From 66-474 sp036759545 (GTDB taxonomy: Bacteria > Pseudomonadota > Gammaproteobacteria > Xanthomonadales > Rhodanobacteraceae): 39,344 nucleotides of DNA. The position numbers were made by a program, and so were the translations under genes. Each line of letters begins with the position of its first letter. Positions within the stretch are counted from its first letter, which is position 1. The notes beneath the pieces are model-generated. The model worked only from the letters and a program-made list of their open reading frames with translations, did no database searches and was not told where the DNA came from. The stretch spans positions 1 to 39,344 of the forward strand of contig DAIOUL010000017.1 of the NCBI GenBank assembly GCA_036759545.1, given 5' to 3'. Positions 31,217-39,344 of this stretch are shown one piece after another.

Positions 31217-32833
31217 TCAATCCTTCAACAGCGCCGCGGGATCGGCGACCGCGCGCTCCACGTCGGGCGTGCGCCAGCCGCAGGCCAAGCCCCACGCGAA
31301 GAAGATCACGCCCGCGATCGCCACCACCAGCAGATCCCAGCCGAACGGAATCCAGCCCATCCCGCCGAATTTTTCGCTGCCGATCCACGACAGCGCGGCG
31401 ATCACCGGCAGATAGGCGATCATCCACGCCGCGCCGCGCACTTGCTGTCCAAAGTGCAAACGTCCGCGTTTGATCGTGTAGTAGAACCAGATCGGCAGCG
31501 CGACCACCATCAGCAGGATGATCTCGCCGGTGCGCGGCCAGCGCGCCCAGTACAGCAGCTCGGTCGAGAACACGAAGGCGCAGCCAGCCACTAGCGTCAG
31601 TGCGGGAATGCGCAATGGCCGGCGAAGTTCCGGCGCGGTGCGGCGTAGCACGGCGACGCTCACCGGACCGGTGAGATACGAAATGATCGTCGCGACGGAA
31701 ATCACTTCCGCCAGCGTCGCCCAGCCGCGGAAGAAGAACATGAAAATGAAGGCGACCACCAGGTTCAACCACATCGCCGGCCGCGGAATGCCCCAGCGCG
31801 GATGCACCTTGCCGAACACCGCGGGCAATGTGCCGTTGCGTTCCATGCCGTAGATCATGCGCGCGGTAGTCGCGGTGTAGGTCGCGCCGGTGCCGCTCGG
31901 GCTGATGAAAGCGTCCGAATACAGCAGCAGCGCCAGCCAGTTGAGATTCAGCGCAAGCGCCAGTTCCGCGAACGGCGAACTGTAGTTGAGCGATGCCCAT
32001 CCGCCGCTCGCCAGTTGCGCGGGATCGACCGCGCCCAGGAACGCGACCTGCAACAACAGATACACGACCGTCGCCAGCAGGATCGAACCGATCACCGCGA
32101 ACGGCACGTTGCGGCCGGGATCGCGCGCTTCGCCGGCGAGATTCACCGGGCTCTGGAATCCGTTGAAGCTGAAAACGATGCCGCTGATCGCGACCGCGGT
32201 CAGCACCGCCGAAATGCTGATCGCGTGTGCGCCGCCGTGCGCACCGATGTGGAAATTCTGCGGATGGAACGAAGTCGCCATCAGCACTATCGCGGTCAGC
32301 GCCGGCACGATCAATTTATAAAACGTGATCGCCGCGTTGGTCTTGGCGAACAGCTTCACGCTCCAGTAGTTCAGCAGGAAATACACGATCACCAGCGCTG
32401 CGGCGATGGCGAGGCCCGTGTGGCTCAGCTCGCCTTTGCCGCCGGGTGCGCGATGAAACAGATCCTGCGCCCAGGCCCATTTCCACGAGGCCATGTATTG
32501 CACCGAGGCTTCGGCTTCCACCGGGATCACCGAGGCGATCGCGATCCAGTTGGCCCATGCGGCGATGAATCCGACCAGCGAGCCGTGCGAGTAATGGCCG
32601 TAGCGCACCATGCCGCCGGATTCGGGAAACATCGCGCCGAGTTCGGCGTAGGTGATCGCGATCACCAGGATCACGACCGCGCCGATCACCCAGGCCCAGA
32701 TCGCGCCGGGGCCGGCCAGTTGTGCCGCGCGCCAGGCGCCGAACAACCAGCCCGATCCGATGATCGAGCCCAGCCCCGTGAACAACAGCGCCCACGCGCC
32801 GACGTGGCGCCGGATGGCGAATTCGTTTGACAT
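31217..32833 (-). CDS. APC-superfamily amino acid permease
   Basis: A 538-aa integral membrane protein with about 12 predicted helices. Helix 1 carries the substrate-binding unwound motif GLGSIIGSGWLFG; FSFNGFQSPVNLAGEARDPGRNVPFAV matches helix 6 of APC transporters. Several bulky segments follow to the C-terminus. ATG 32833 is used; a TTG nine bases upstream gives the longer form but sits too close to the GAGGGG SD. Substrate is unknown; the gene next to hom/metB is convergent, so a link to methionine is only a suggestion. Confidence 0.9.
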   Translation of the reverse strand: MSNEFAIRRHVGAWALLFTGLGSIIGSGWLFGAWRAAQLAGPGAIWAWVIGAVVILVIAITYAELGAMFPESGGMVRYGHYSHGSLVGFIAAWANWIAIASVIPVEAEASVQYMASWKWAWAQDLFHRAPGGKGELSHTGLAIAAALVIVYFLLNYWSVKLFAKTNAAITFYKLIVPALTAIVLMATSFHPQNFHIGAHGGAHAISISAVLTAVAISGIVFSFNGFQSPVNLAGEARDPGRNVPFAVIGSILLATVVYLLLQVAFLGAVDPAQLASGGWASLNYSSPFAELALALNLNWLALLLYSDAFISPSGTGATYTATTARMIYGMERNGTLPAVFGKVHPRWGIPRPAMWLNLVVAFIFMFFFRGWATLAEVISVATIISYLTGPVSVAVLRRTAPELRRPLRIPALTLVAGCAFVFSTELLYWARWPRTGEIILLMVVALPIWFYYTIKRGRLHFGQQVRGAAWMIAYLPVIAALSWIGSEKFGGMGWIPFGWDLLVVAIAGVIFFAWGLACGWRTPDVERAVADPAALLKD

Positions 32834-32948
32834 GCAGAACAAACCCCTCGATCAGCGACCATCCCTGGCGCGAAAGCCGCGGATGATGGCAGATCAAAAG
32901 CGATTAGTCAGTGCTCCGAGTCCCACCGACGGTTGCAGTGCTGCGCGG

Positions 32949-34802
32949 TCACGCGTGGAACTTGAACAGCAGATTCACTCCGATCAGCGCCAGCACCAGC
33001 AGGATGATCGTCAGCGGCAAACCCACGCGCATGAAATCTTTGGTGCGGTAACCGCCGGGGCCCGCCACGATCAACAGCACCGGGCTGGCGCTCGGGATCA
33101 GGAACGTGTTCGAGGTCGAAATCGCCACCAGCATCGCGTAGAGCGCAGGATTTCCGCCCGATGCCAGCGCGATGTTGATCGCCATTGGCACCATCATCAC
33201 GGTCGCGCCGACGTTGGACATCACCTGCGAGAACAGCAGCGCCAGGATCGCCACGCCCGCCTGCAACACCCACTGCGGCAGCCCTCCGGAATGATGCAGG
33301 ATCTCCTGCGCCAGCCACGCCGCCGCGCCGGTGGAATCCATCGTCCAGCCGAGCGGAATCAGGCACGCGGTGATGAAGATCGTGCGCCAGTTGATCGCCG
33401 AGTACGCCTCGTCCATGTTCAGCACGCCGGTCAGCAGCATGCCGATCGCGCCGGTCATCATCGCCACGGACAGCCGCAAACCCGCGAACAAAGCGAGCGC
33501 CATCGCCAGCGCGAAGAACGCCAGCGCGTGCCAGATCTTGCTGGGCCGCTGCTCCTCGGAAGGAATGTCCGTGACGGGAACGAGATCGCGGTCTTCCGCG
33601 GCGAGCGCGAGGTCGCGCCAGAAACTGTGCAGCACCAGCGTGTCGCCGGCGCGTAGCGCGGTCTTGCGCACCTCCTCGCCGCGGAACACCTGATCGCCGC
33701 GGTTTACCGCCAACACGGAAATGTTGTAGCGCTTGCGCAGCCGCAGCGCGCCCACTTCCTGCTTGATGAAACGCGAAGAGGGCGGGATCACCGCTTCGGA
33801 AATTCCCGCGCGAGTCGGATTGAACATGTCAGCCAGCGCACGCATCCGGCCGGTGACGCGGCAGTGCTGCGCCTGCGCGAATTCGCCCACTTGCGCGCGC
33901 GGTCCCAGTACGCCGAGCACCGTGCCGACCCAGATCAGTTGATCGCCCGGTGGCGCAAGCCGCGATTCATTGCCGTTCTTGATCGCCAGGATCGGCGGAG
34001 CGCCGGTCAATGACTCCGCTTCACTGACGCTCATGCCCACCAGTGGGCTTTCCGCGGTAACGGTGAGTTCCACCACTTCGCCTTCGAGGCCGTAGGTCTG
34101 CGCGAAGTAACTTTCGGTGCGTCCTGGCGTCACCTTGGGTTGCTCGGCTTCGGTGTCCGGCAACAGCTTGCGCGTGAACAGCGCGAAGAAGCCCAAACCC
34201 GCGAACAGCAGCAACAATCCGACCGGCGTTACCGCGAACAGGCCGAACGGCTCGATCGTCTGCGCGCCGGGCGGCAGATTGCGGTCCGCGCTGGCGATCA
34301 GGTCATTGAGCAGGATCAGCGGCGAATTGGAAATCAGCGTGGTGTTGGTGCCGGCGAGGATCATGAAGGCCATCGGCAGCAACATGCGCCGCAGCGGCAC
34401 GCCGGTGCGCGCCGACACGCGGCTGACCACCGGCAGCAACAGGGCTGAAAGCGCCTGGCTCTGGATGATCGACGACAAGCCGCCGGCCATCGTGTTGACC
34501 GCCATCGACAGACGCGATTCCACGCCACCGGATACGCGCAAGATGAAGGAGGCGGCCTTGTTCAACACGCCGGTGCGATCCAGGCCCGCGCCCATGATCA
34601 TCACCGCGATCAGCGAGATCACGGCGTTGCCGGCGAAGCCCTCGAACAATTGATCCAGCGGCAACAGCCCGGTGATGCCGATCACCACCACGATCAGCAC
34701 CGCCAGCACGTCGGCGCGCACCCATTCCAGCACCAGCATCGCGATGGTGAAGCCGACCAGCCCGAGCACCAGGATCATGTCGGGGGTGAGGGTCAGCTCC
34801 AT
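32949..34802 (-). CDS. SLC13/DASS-type transporter with two RCK_C (TrkA_C) domains
   Basis: A 617-aa permease with membrane segments at both ends (about residues 8-210 and 425-617) and a cytosolic middle of two TrkA_C-like domains (about 235-310 and 330-410). The signature SNT motifs expected for the family are visible as TNTTLISNSPLILLNDL and STSNTFLIPSASPVLLI. Such proteins carry dicarboxylates, sulfate or other anions in symport with sodium or protons. The RCK-like insert is common in bacterial SLC13 members. A sulfate role is possible and would suit the many sulfotransferases, but it cannot be decided here. Confidence 0.9.
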   Translation of the reverse strand: MELTLTPDMILVLGLVGFTIAMLVLEWVRADVLAVLIVVVIGITGLLPLDQLFEGFAGNAVISLIAVMIMGAGLDRTGVLNKAASFILRVSGGVESRLSMAVNTMAGGLSSIIQSQALSALLLPVVSRVSARTGVPLRRMLLPMAFMILAGTNTTLISNSPLILLNDLIASADRNLPPGAQTIEPFGLFAVTPVGLLLLFAGLGFFALFTRKLLPDTEAEQPKVTPGRTESYFAQTYGLEGEVVELTVTAESPLVGMSVSEAESLTGAPPILAIKNGNESRLAPPGDQLIWVGTVLGVLGPRAQVGEFAQAQHCRVTGRMRALADMFNPTRAGISEAVIPPSSRFIKQEVGALRLRKRYNISVLAVNRGDQVFRGEEVRKTALRAGDTLVLHSFWRDLALAAEDRDLVPVTDIPSEEQRPSKIWHALAFFALAMALALFAGLRLSVAMMTGAIGMLLTGVLNMDEAYSAINWRTIFITACLIPLGWTMDSTGAAAWLAQEILHHSGGLPQWVLQAGVAILALLFSQVMSNVGATVMMVPMAINIALASGGNPALYAMLVAISTSNTFLIPSASPVLLIVAGPGGYRTKDFMRVGLPLTIILLVLALIGVNLLFKFHA

Positions 34803-34881
34803 CGCGTATTCAAATCAGCTCATGAAGGATGAAGCGGGCGCGTCGGCGAACGCCGTTGCACACGAAAGCTTGCGCGCAGGC

Positions 34882-35565
34882 TCACACGCGGTCGTAGAGC
34901 AGATCGAAGACGCCATGGCCCAGGCGCTGACCGCGTTGCTCGAAACGCGTTTCGATCCGCCACGGCGGACGTTGTGCATAGCCATCGCCCCTGTTGCGCC
35001 AGGCCGGATCCGCATCCAGCACCTCCCGCATTTGCTCGGCATAGTCGGCCCAGTCGGTCGCCAAATGCAAGAGCGCGCCGAGTTTGACACGGTTGCCGAG
35101 CAACCGGACGAATCCGGACTGAATCAGCCGGCGCTTGTGATGGCGCTTCTTGTGCCACGGATCGGGAAACCAGATACGCACCTCGTCGAGCGAGGCCGGC
35201 GGGATTTCGTGCTCGAGCACCTCGACCGCGTCGTGATTCCAGATGCGGACGTTGCGCGCTTCGCGTGTGGCCAGCGCATTCATCAACCGGCCCACCCCGG
35301 GGCGATGCACTTCGATGCCGAGGTAATCGCGGTCCGCATCGTGCTCGCTGGCCCAAGCCAACGCTTCGCCGTTGCCGAAACCGATTTCCAGCACGCGCGG
35401 CGCGTGTCTGCCGAACAGCGCGTCGAGATCGCGTGGTGTGCCTTGGTAGTCGATGCCGAAGCGAGGCCAGTGCCGTTCGAATGCGCGTTGCTGGGCGGGG
35501 GTTGTACGGCCTTCGCGCAGGACGAAACTGCGGATGCGCCGCAGGTGTTTTTCTTCCTCACTCAA
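34882..35565 (-). CDS. trmB: tRNA (guanine-N7-)-methyltransferase
   Basis: A 227-aa SAM-dependent methyltransferase that makes m7G46 in tRNA. The SAM motif is LEIGFGNGEAL (about residues 62-72), followed by YLGIEVHRPGVGRLM, the family motif IWFPDPWHKKRHHKRRL, and the C-terminal ATDWADYAEQM. I place the start at TTG 35565, which would give MSEEEKHLRRIRSFVLREGR, a normal-length N-terminus; it overlaps the thiG stop by eight bases. A GTG at 35637 is the alternative but would add 24 residues that lie within thiG. It is the third gene of a thiS-thiG-trmB operon. Confidence 0.93.
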   Translation of the reverse strand: MSEEEKHLRRIRSFVLREGRTTPAQQRAFERHWPRFGIDYQGTPRDLDALFGRHAPRVLEIGFGNGEALAWASEHDADRDYLGIEVHRPGVGRLMNALATREARNVRIWNHDAVEVLEHEIPPASLDEVRIWFPDPWHKKRHHKRRLIQSGFVRLLGNRVKLGALLHLATDWADYAEQMREVLDADPAWRNRGDGYAQRPPWRIETRFEQRGQRLGHGVFDLLYDRV

Positions 35566-36373
35566 TCGTGCCGTCCAACGGACTCGACGCCGAAGCGTAG
35601 CGCTTGCGCGGAATGCGCCCGGCGAGGAACGCGGCACGTCCGGCTTCCACCGCCAGCTTCATCGCGTGCGCCATGCGTACCGGATCGCGCGCACCGGCGA
35701 TCGCGGTGTTCATCAGCACGCCATCGCAGCCCAGCTCCATCGCGATCGCGGCATCCGATGCCGTACCCACGCCCGCGTCGACGATGATCGGCACGCGCGC
35801 ATTCTCGACGATCTCCATCAGGTTGTATTTGTTCTGGATGCCGAGACCCGAACCGATCGGCGCGGCCAGCGGCATCACCGCGACGCAGCCGATTTCTTCC
35901 AGGCGCTTGGCGAGGATCGGATCGTCGGACGTGTAAACCATTACCTCGAATTTTTCCGCCACCAGTTCTTCGGCGGCTTTCAGGGTCTGCACGATATCCG
36001 GAAACAGCGTTTTCTGGTCGCCCAGCACTTCAAGCTTGACCAGCGAATGGCCGTCCAGCAGCTCGCGCGCGAGGCGGCAGGTGCGCAGCGCGTCTTCCGC
36101 GGTGTAGCAACCGGCGGTATTGGGCAGAATCGTGTATTCGCCGGGTGGCAGCACCTCGAGCAGGTTCGGCTCATCCTTGTTCTGGCCGATGTTGGTGCGG
36201 CGGATCGCCACGGTGACGATCTGCGCGCCCGCGGCGTGCGTCGCGCGGCGCGTCTCATCCAGATCCTTGTATTTGCCGGTACCGGTCAGCAGGCGCGAGG
36301 AATACGCGCGGCCGGCGACGATGAGCGGATCGTCGATCGCTTCGTGCGTGGATGTTTGCGGCAGCGCGTTCAT
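35558..36373 (-). CDS. thiG: Thiazole synthase
   Basis: A 271-aa TIM-barrel enzyme forming the thiazole phosphate of thiamine from deoxyxylulose phosphate, dehydroglycine and ThiS thiocarboxylate. The Schiff-base lysine is Lys113 in SLVKLEVLGD. Other family blocks are SRLLTGTGKY, LPNTAGCYTAEDA, VMPLAAPIGSGLGI, VDAGVGTASDAAIAMELGCDGVLMNTAIA and the FLAGRIP end. ATG 36373 overlaps the thiS stop (ATGA). Full length. Confidence 0.98.
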   Translation of the reverse strand: MNALPQTSTHEAIDDPLIVAGRAYSSRLLTGTGKYKDLDETRRATHAAGAQIVTVAIRRTNIGQNKDEPNLLEVLPPGEYTILPNTAGCYTAEDALRTCRLARELLDGHSLVKLEVLGDQKTLFPDIVQTLKAAEELVAEKFEVMVYTSDDPILAKRLEEIGCVAVMPLAAPIGSGLGIQNKYNLMEIVENARVPIIVDAGVGTASDAAIAMELGCDGVLMNTAIAGARDPVRMAHAMKLAVEAGRAAFLAGRIPRKRYASASSPLDGTIE

Positions 36374-36570
36374 CCTCCACCTACCGCTTGAATGATCTCC
36401 ACGCGATCACCTTCATTCAGCACATACTTCACATGCAGACTGCGCGGCACGATTTCACGATTCACTTCGACCGCCACACGGTTGCCGCCGTGACCGGATT
36501 CTTCCAGAAGACCCGCGATGGTGGTGCCTTGCGCGCACTCGCGCAGTATGCCGTTCAAGAGGATCTGCAT
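36370..36570 (-). CDS. thiS: Sulfur-carrier protein ThiS
   Basis: A 66-aa ubiquitin-like protein whose C-terminal Gly-Gly is thiocarboxylated and gives sulfur to ThiG. The sequence ends QAVGGG, so the required GG is present, and NGILREC/VAVEVNREIVPRSL match the family. It is the first gene of the thiS-thiG-trmB operon. A -10-like TAAAAT (36582-36577, minus strand) lies only seven bases before the ATG, so the transcript may be nearly leaderless. No TPP riboswitch is seen upstream. Confidence 0.96.
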   Translation of the reverse strand: MQILLNGILRECAQGTTIAGLLEESGHGGNRVAVEVNREIVPRSLHVKYVLNEGDRVEIIQAVGGG

Positions 36571-36600
36571 CCAACCATTTTAGCGCGCGCGACGCGTCAC

Positions 36601-36639
36601 AAAAGCAAACACCCGCGAGACAGGCTCGCGGGTGTTTGC
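36601..36639 (-). terminator. Rho-independent terminator of the FecR/DUF6600 gene
   Basis: A perfect 15-bp stem (36605-36619 with 36625-36639; arms begin GCAAACACCCG) with a five-base loop. On the minus strand it is followed by TTTT (36604-36601). It starts 14 bases after the stop of the upstream minus-strand gene and ends 31 bases before the thiS start, separating the two transcription units. Confidence 0.95.
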
Positions 36640-36652
36640 GGATCGATCGGAG

Positions 36653-39319
36653 TCAGTGGCCGTTGTCCTGATTGTCGTGATCCTTCTTCTTCGGGGGCGG
36701 TTGATTCGACTGCGGCGGCGGCGGTGGTGCTGCGTGCTGCTGATGCTGCTGGGCGCGCATCTGTTCGGCCCGCTGCTGGGCCTGTTGGGCCTGCATCGCG
36801 CGCTGCTGTGCCTCGCGTTGCTGCATCATCTGCTGCTGGCGTGCCTGCTCCTGTTGCATGCGGGCTTGTTCGGCGCGTTGCTGTTGCGCCTGCGCACGTT
36901 GCTGCTCCTGCTGGGCGCGCTGCTGTTCCTGTTGCGCGCGTTGCTGCGCCTGTTGTTGCTGACGTGCCTGCTCAGCGCGCTGTTGCTCCTGCCGCGCTTG
37001 CTGCTGCTCCTGCTGTGCCCGCATCTGCTGGTCGCGCTGCCGCGCCTGCGCTTCGCGTTGCTGCGCCTGTTGTTGCTGACGTGCCTGCTCGGCGCGTTGT
37101 TGCTCCTGCCGGGCTTGCTGCTGCTCCTGCTGTGCCCGCATCTGCTGATCGCGCTGCCGCGCCTGCGCTTCGCGTTGCTGCGCCTGCTGCTGCTGCATGC
37201 GCGCTTGGTCGGCCTCTTGTTGGGCCTGTTGCGCCTGGACCGCGTGCTGGCGGGTTTGTTGCGCCTGCAACTGCGACTGTTCGCGGGCACTTTGCGCACG
37301 CTGCTGGGCCTGCTGCGCCTGCACGGTGTGCTGCCGGGCTTGCTCCTGCTGCTGGCTCGCTTGCTGCTGCGCTTGTTGGGCCGCGTTGCGCTCCGACGCG
37401 GAAGGTGCGTTGCGCTCGGGATGCGCAAAACGCGCCGAAGGCAGCTCGCCCGGACGCAACGGCGCCGCGCGCGGAGGCGGAGCCGCGCCATTGGACGGAT
37501 GCACGGGCGCTTGGATCGGGCTGATACGCGCCTGACCCGGCGGGTTGTTGCGCGTCCCTTGTTCCGGTGCACGAACCGGAGCGCGGCCCGGCGACTGTGC
37601 CACCGGTGCATGCTCGAGCGCGCGTGGTGACAATTGCTGCACGTGTTTCATCGGCGGCAAAGACTTTGCGGCTTGCGGTTTGGCGGTGACGACCTGCACG
37701 CGTTGCGGCTGCGGTTTCGATGCCGCTTGCTGCTGACGCATCTGCCGCAATTGCGCGACCGGAATCGGGGTGCCGCCCTGCTTGGCGATCACACGCTCGC
37801 GCGCGGCGAACGGCACGGGCCGCGGCGGTGGCGCGTGTTTCGCGATCACCGTGCGATCAAATGCTTTCGCCGGTGTGGCGATTGGCCGCGCCGGCGGCCG
37901 GATGGCGAGGCTGGCCTTGGTCGGCGCGATGTGCACAGCGGGGGTTACCTGCGCCTGTGCGAGCGCGCGCGGCGGTACATGCAAAACGGCATTGCGCACC
38001 GGTTTGGCGCTGGTGAACACATTGCGCGGCACCGCCGTGAACGCGCGCGGGTCAGTGCGGTACGCATAGCGCGCCTCGTTCATGGGACGCTGCGCCGCGT
38101 AGCTGCCGTAGTAGTTGTTGATCACCGTCTTGTTGACGTAGACGTTGCGGATGTTGGTGACGTTGACGTTGGTGAAGTAGTTGCGCGAAGCGCGATACCA
38201 CGGCACGTACACATCGCGCGGCCCCAGCGGGAACCAGCCGACCGGCCCGCCGCCGCCGATGCTGATCGATACCGAGAATCCCGATCCGCCGACGAAGGCC
38301 ACCAGTGCCGGCGCGTAGACCGGACGATATTGGCGCGGGCCCGGGCACCAGCCCCAACGGTTTCCGACGTACACCCAGCGGCCGTAGTGGAAGGGCGCGA
38401 AGCCCCAAGGCGCATCGTCCACCCAGGTCCAGCCCCAGGGGTCGATCCAGGCCCAGTGGCCGTCGCGGTACGGTGCCCAATCCGCGGAAACCTGGGTCGG
38501 ATACCACACTTCGCCGTACTCGGGCGTGTCATTCCAGGCGCCGTAGTCGTCCAGATCGTCGTAGCCGACCACTTCGGGCGACACGTAGCGGCGCGATTCG
38601 GAGTTTTCCCAGCGGTTGTCGCGCGCTTCGGCCCAGCGGTCGAAATCATCCTGTTCCGGCAAACCGGACACTTCCACATCGGCGAGTGCCGAATCATTGA
38701 AGCGGTACGACTGGCCGGCATCCACGGCACGGCTGGCGCCGTTCTCGCCATATACGGTGCCCGCGCCGTCGAACACCGTCACCATCGCGCCGTTGCCGTC
38801 GGGTGCGACATCCACGCGATACGCGCCGGGTTGATTGGCGACGAAAGCGACGGTCGGTGTGTCGATTTCGTAGGTCTGGTTCTGCCCCACGTCGCGCACG
38901 CGCAGGTTCAGCGTGCCCTGCGACAGCTCGACCTGCGCGGTGTCGTCATTGAGATCCAGGAAATTGAAGGCGCTGCCGTGGTCGATGCGCAGCGCGGCGC
39001 CGCCGAGTTCCAGTGCGGCGCGGCCATCGTCGCCGGTCAGCAGACGGTCGCCAGTGGTCAAGGGGCGATTGACGTCGGCGGTGCCGAAGTCGTTTTCGCC
39101 GGCCGGCGCGAACTCGACGTCGCCGGACAAATAAGCGAGCCGCGCGACGCGGCTGGAAGGATCGGTCTGCGCATCTTCGTATTGCGGCGCGCTTTGATCG
39201 GAGGGAGAACCTGGATCGTAAGACTGCGCGCCGGCGACGGTGGCCGAACCCAGCACGACGAGGGCCGCAGCAAGTGCGGCCGGGAGAATTTTGATCTGAA
39301 GCGAACGAGCGCGGGACAT
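36653..39319 (-). CDS. Exported FecR-domain / DUF6600 protein with a long Gln/Arg-rich tail
   Basis: An 888-aa protein with a signal peptide (cleavage near AGAQ, residue 31). A FecR-like domain follows (about 58-195; VARLAYLSGDVEF, TGDRLLTGDDGRAALELGG). A DUF6600 Trp/Tyr/Gly-rich region comes next (about 255-345; VWYPTQVSADWAPYRDGHW, DPWGWTWVDDAPWG, WGWCPG). After a Pro/Ala-rich stretch (430-640) the C-terminal part (about 650-865) is almost wholly Gln, Ala, Arg and Glu, predicted to be long helical coil, ending PPPPPQSNQPPPKKKDHDN. It contains two exact or near-exact 39-residue repeats. No membrane anchor or sigma factor is adjacent, so it is not a classic FecR sensor. SD GGAG precedes the ATG at 39319. 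Confidence 0.9.
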   Translation of the reverse strand: MSRARSLQIKILPAALAAALVVLGSATVAGAQSYDPGSPSDQSAPQYEDAQTDPSSRVARLAYLSGDVEFAPAGENDFGTADVNRPLTTGDRLLTGDDGRAALELGGAALRIDHGSAFNFLDLNDDTAQVELSQGTLNLRVRDVGQNQTYEIDTPTVAFVANQPGAYRVDVAPDGNGAMVTVFDGAGTVYGENGASRAVDAGQSYRFNDSALADVEVSGLPEQDDFDRWAEARDNRWENSESRRYVSPEVVGYDDLDDYGAWNDTPEYGEVWYPTQVSADWAPYRDGHWAWIDPWGWTWVDDAPWGFAPFHYGRWVYVGNRWGWCPGPRQYRPVYAPALVAFVGGSGFSVSISIGGGGPVGWFPLGPRDVYVPWYRASRNYFTNVNVTNIRNVYVNKTVINNYYGSYAAQRPMNEARYAYRTDPRAFTAVPRNVFTSAKPVRNAVLHVPPRALAQAQVTPAVHIAPTKASLAIRPPARPIATPAKAFDRTVIAKHAPPPRPVPFAARERVIAKQGGTPIPVAQLRQMRQQQAASKPQPQRVQVVTAKPQAAKSLPPMKHVQQLSPRALEHAPVAQSPGRAPVRAPEQGTRNNPPGQARISPIQAPVHPSNGAAPPPRAAPLRPGELPSARFAHPERNAPSASERNAAQQAQQQASQQQEQARQHTVQAQQAQQRAQSAREQSQLQAQQTRQHAVQAQQAQQEADQARMQQQQAQQREAQARQRDQQMRAQQEQQQARQEQQRAEQARQQQQAQQREAQARQRDQQMRAQQEQQQARQEQQRAEQARQQQQAQQRAQQEQQRAQQEQQRAQAQQQRAEQARMQQEQARQQQMMQQREAQQRAMQAQQAQQRAEQMRAQQHQQHAAPPPPPQSNQPPPKKKDHDNQDNGH
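36951..37184. repeat. Two tandem 117-bp repeats within the FecR/DUF6600 gene
   Basis: Units at 36951-37067 and 37068-37184 differ at only a few bases; each encodes 39 residues of the Gln/Ala/Arg/Glu-rich tail (containing REAQARQRDQQMRAQQEQ). The period keeps frame. Degenerate, shorter copies extend on both sides over about 36750-37400. Such repeats can change copy number by slippage or recombination. Confidence 0.85.
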
Positions 39320-39344
39320 GGCGGGCTCCGCAGCAAACGGCTTG

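Noticed and set aside
36571..36652. TPP riboswitch before thiS
   Set aside because: The gap is only 82 bases, nearly half of it a terminator, and none of the TPP aptamer blocks is present.
36632..37630. A Leu-rich 332-codon plus-strand frame that looks like a membrane protein
   Set aside because: It is the complement of the Gln codons (CAG to CTG) of the repeat tail; the hydrophobicity is a by-product.

Overview
The window is GC-rich chromosomal DNA of a gammaproteobacterium, most likely of the Xanthomonadales (Lysobacterales), Rhodanobacteraceae-like. The reasons are FadE-type acyl-CoA dehydrogenase, monofunctional transglycosylase MtgA, a metB-homoserine dehydrogenase operon behind a SAM-I riboswitch, a large TonB-dependent receptor and an expanded set of TPR-sulfotransferases. 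The assignment rests on gene content and protein character only; no rRNA or tRNA gene was recognised and no search was run.

Layout. 1-3321 (minus): a GAF-GAF-GGDEF-EAL protein translationally coupled to mtgA, which runs off the left edge. 3433-7811 (plus): an exported protein of unknown function, then a 1002-aa TonB-dependent receptor closed by a strong terminator. 7892-16089: five large TPR-sulfotransferase genes arranged plus-plus, minus-minus, plus. 16104-18097 (minus): an ECF sigma factor, a membrane-anchored anti-sigma-like protein and an exported DUF4097 protein. 18166-19965 (minus): GTP-dependent PEP carboxykinase. 20094-24134: a divergent TetR regulator and an alpha/beta hydrolase-fadE operon with a palindromic operator candidate between them. 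24140-28470 (minus): glutathione-dependent formaldehyde dehydrogenase, peptide release factor 3 and an exported M20 peptidase. 28647-31213 (plus): a methionine operon (metB, homoserine dehydrogenase) with a promoter, a MetJ-like operator and a SAM-I riboswitch. 31217-39319 (minus): an APC amino acid permease, an SLC13-type transporter with RCK domains, trmB, thiG, thiS and an exported FecR/DUF6600 protein with a long Gln-rich tail.

The most unusual part is 3433-16089. Five paralogous TPR-sulfotransferases, all keeping the PAPS-binding loop and a glutamate where tyrosylprotein sulfotransferases have their catalytic base, sit beside one TonB-dependent receptor and one unknown exported protein. 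At least two subfamilies appear twice, which points to local duplication. The acceptor substrate is unknown. The second notable part is the methionine leader, where a DNA operator resembling tandem met boxes abuts the -35 element of a promoter whose transcript would begin directly with a SAM-I aptamer.
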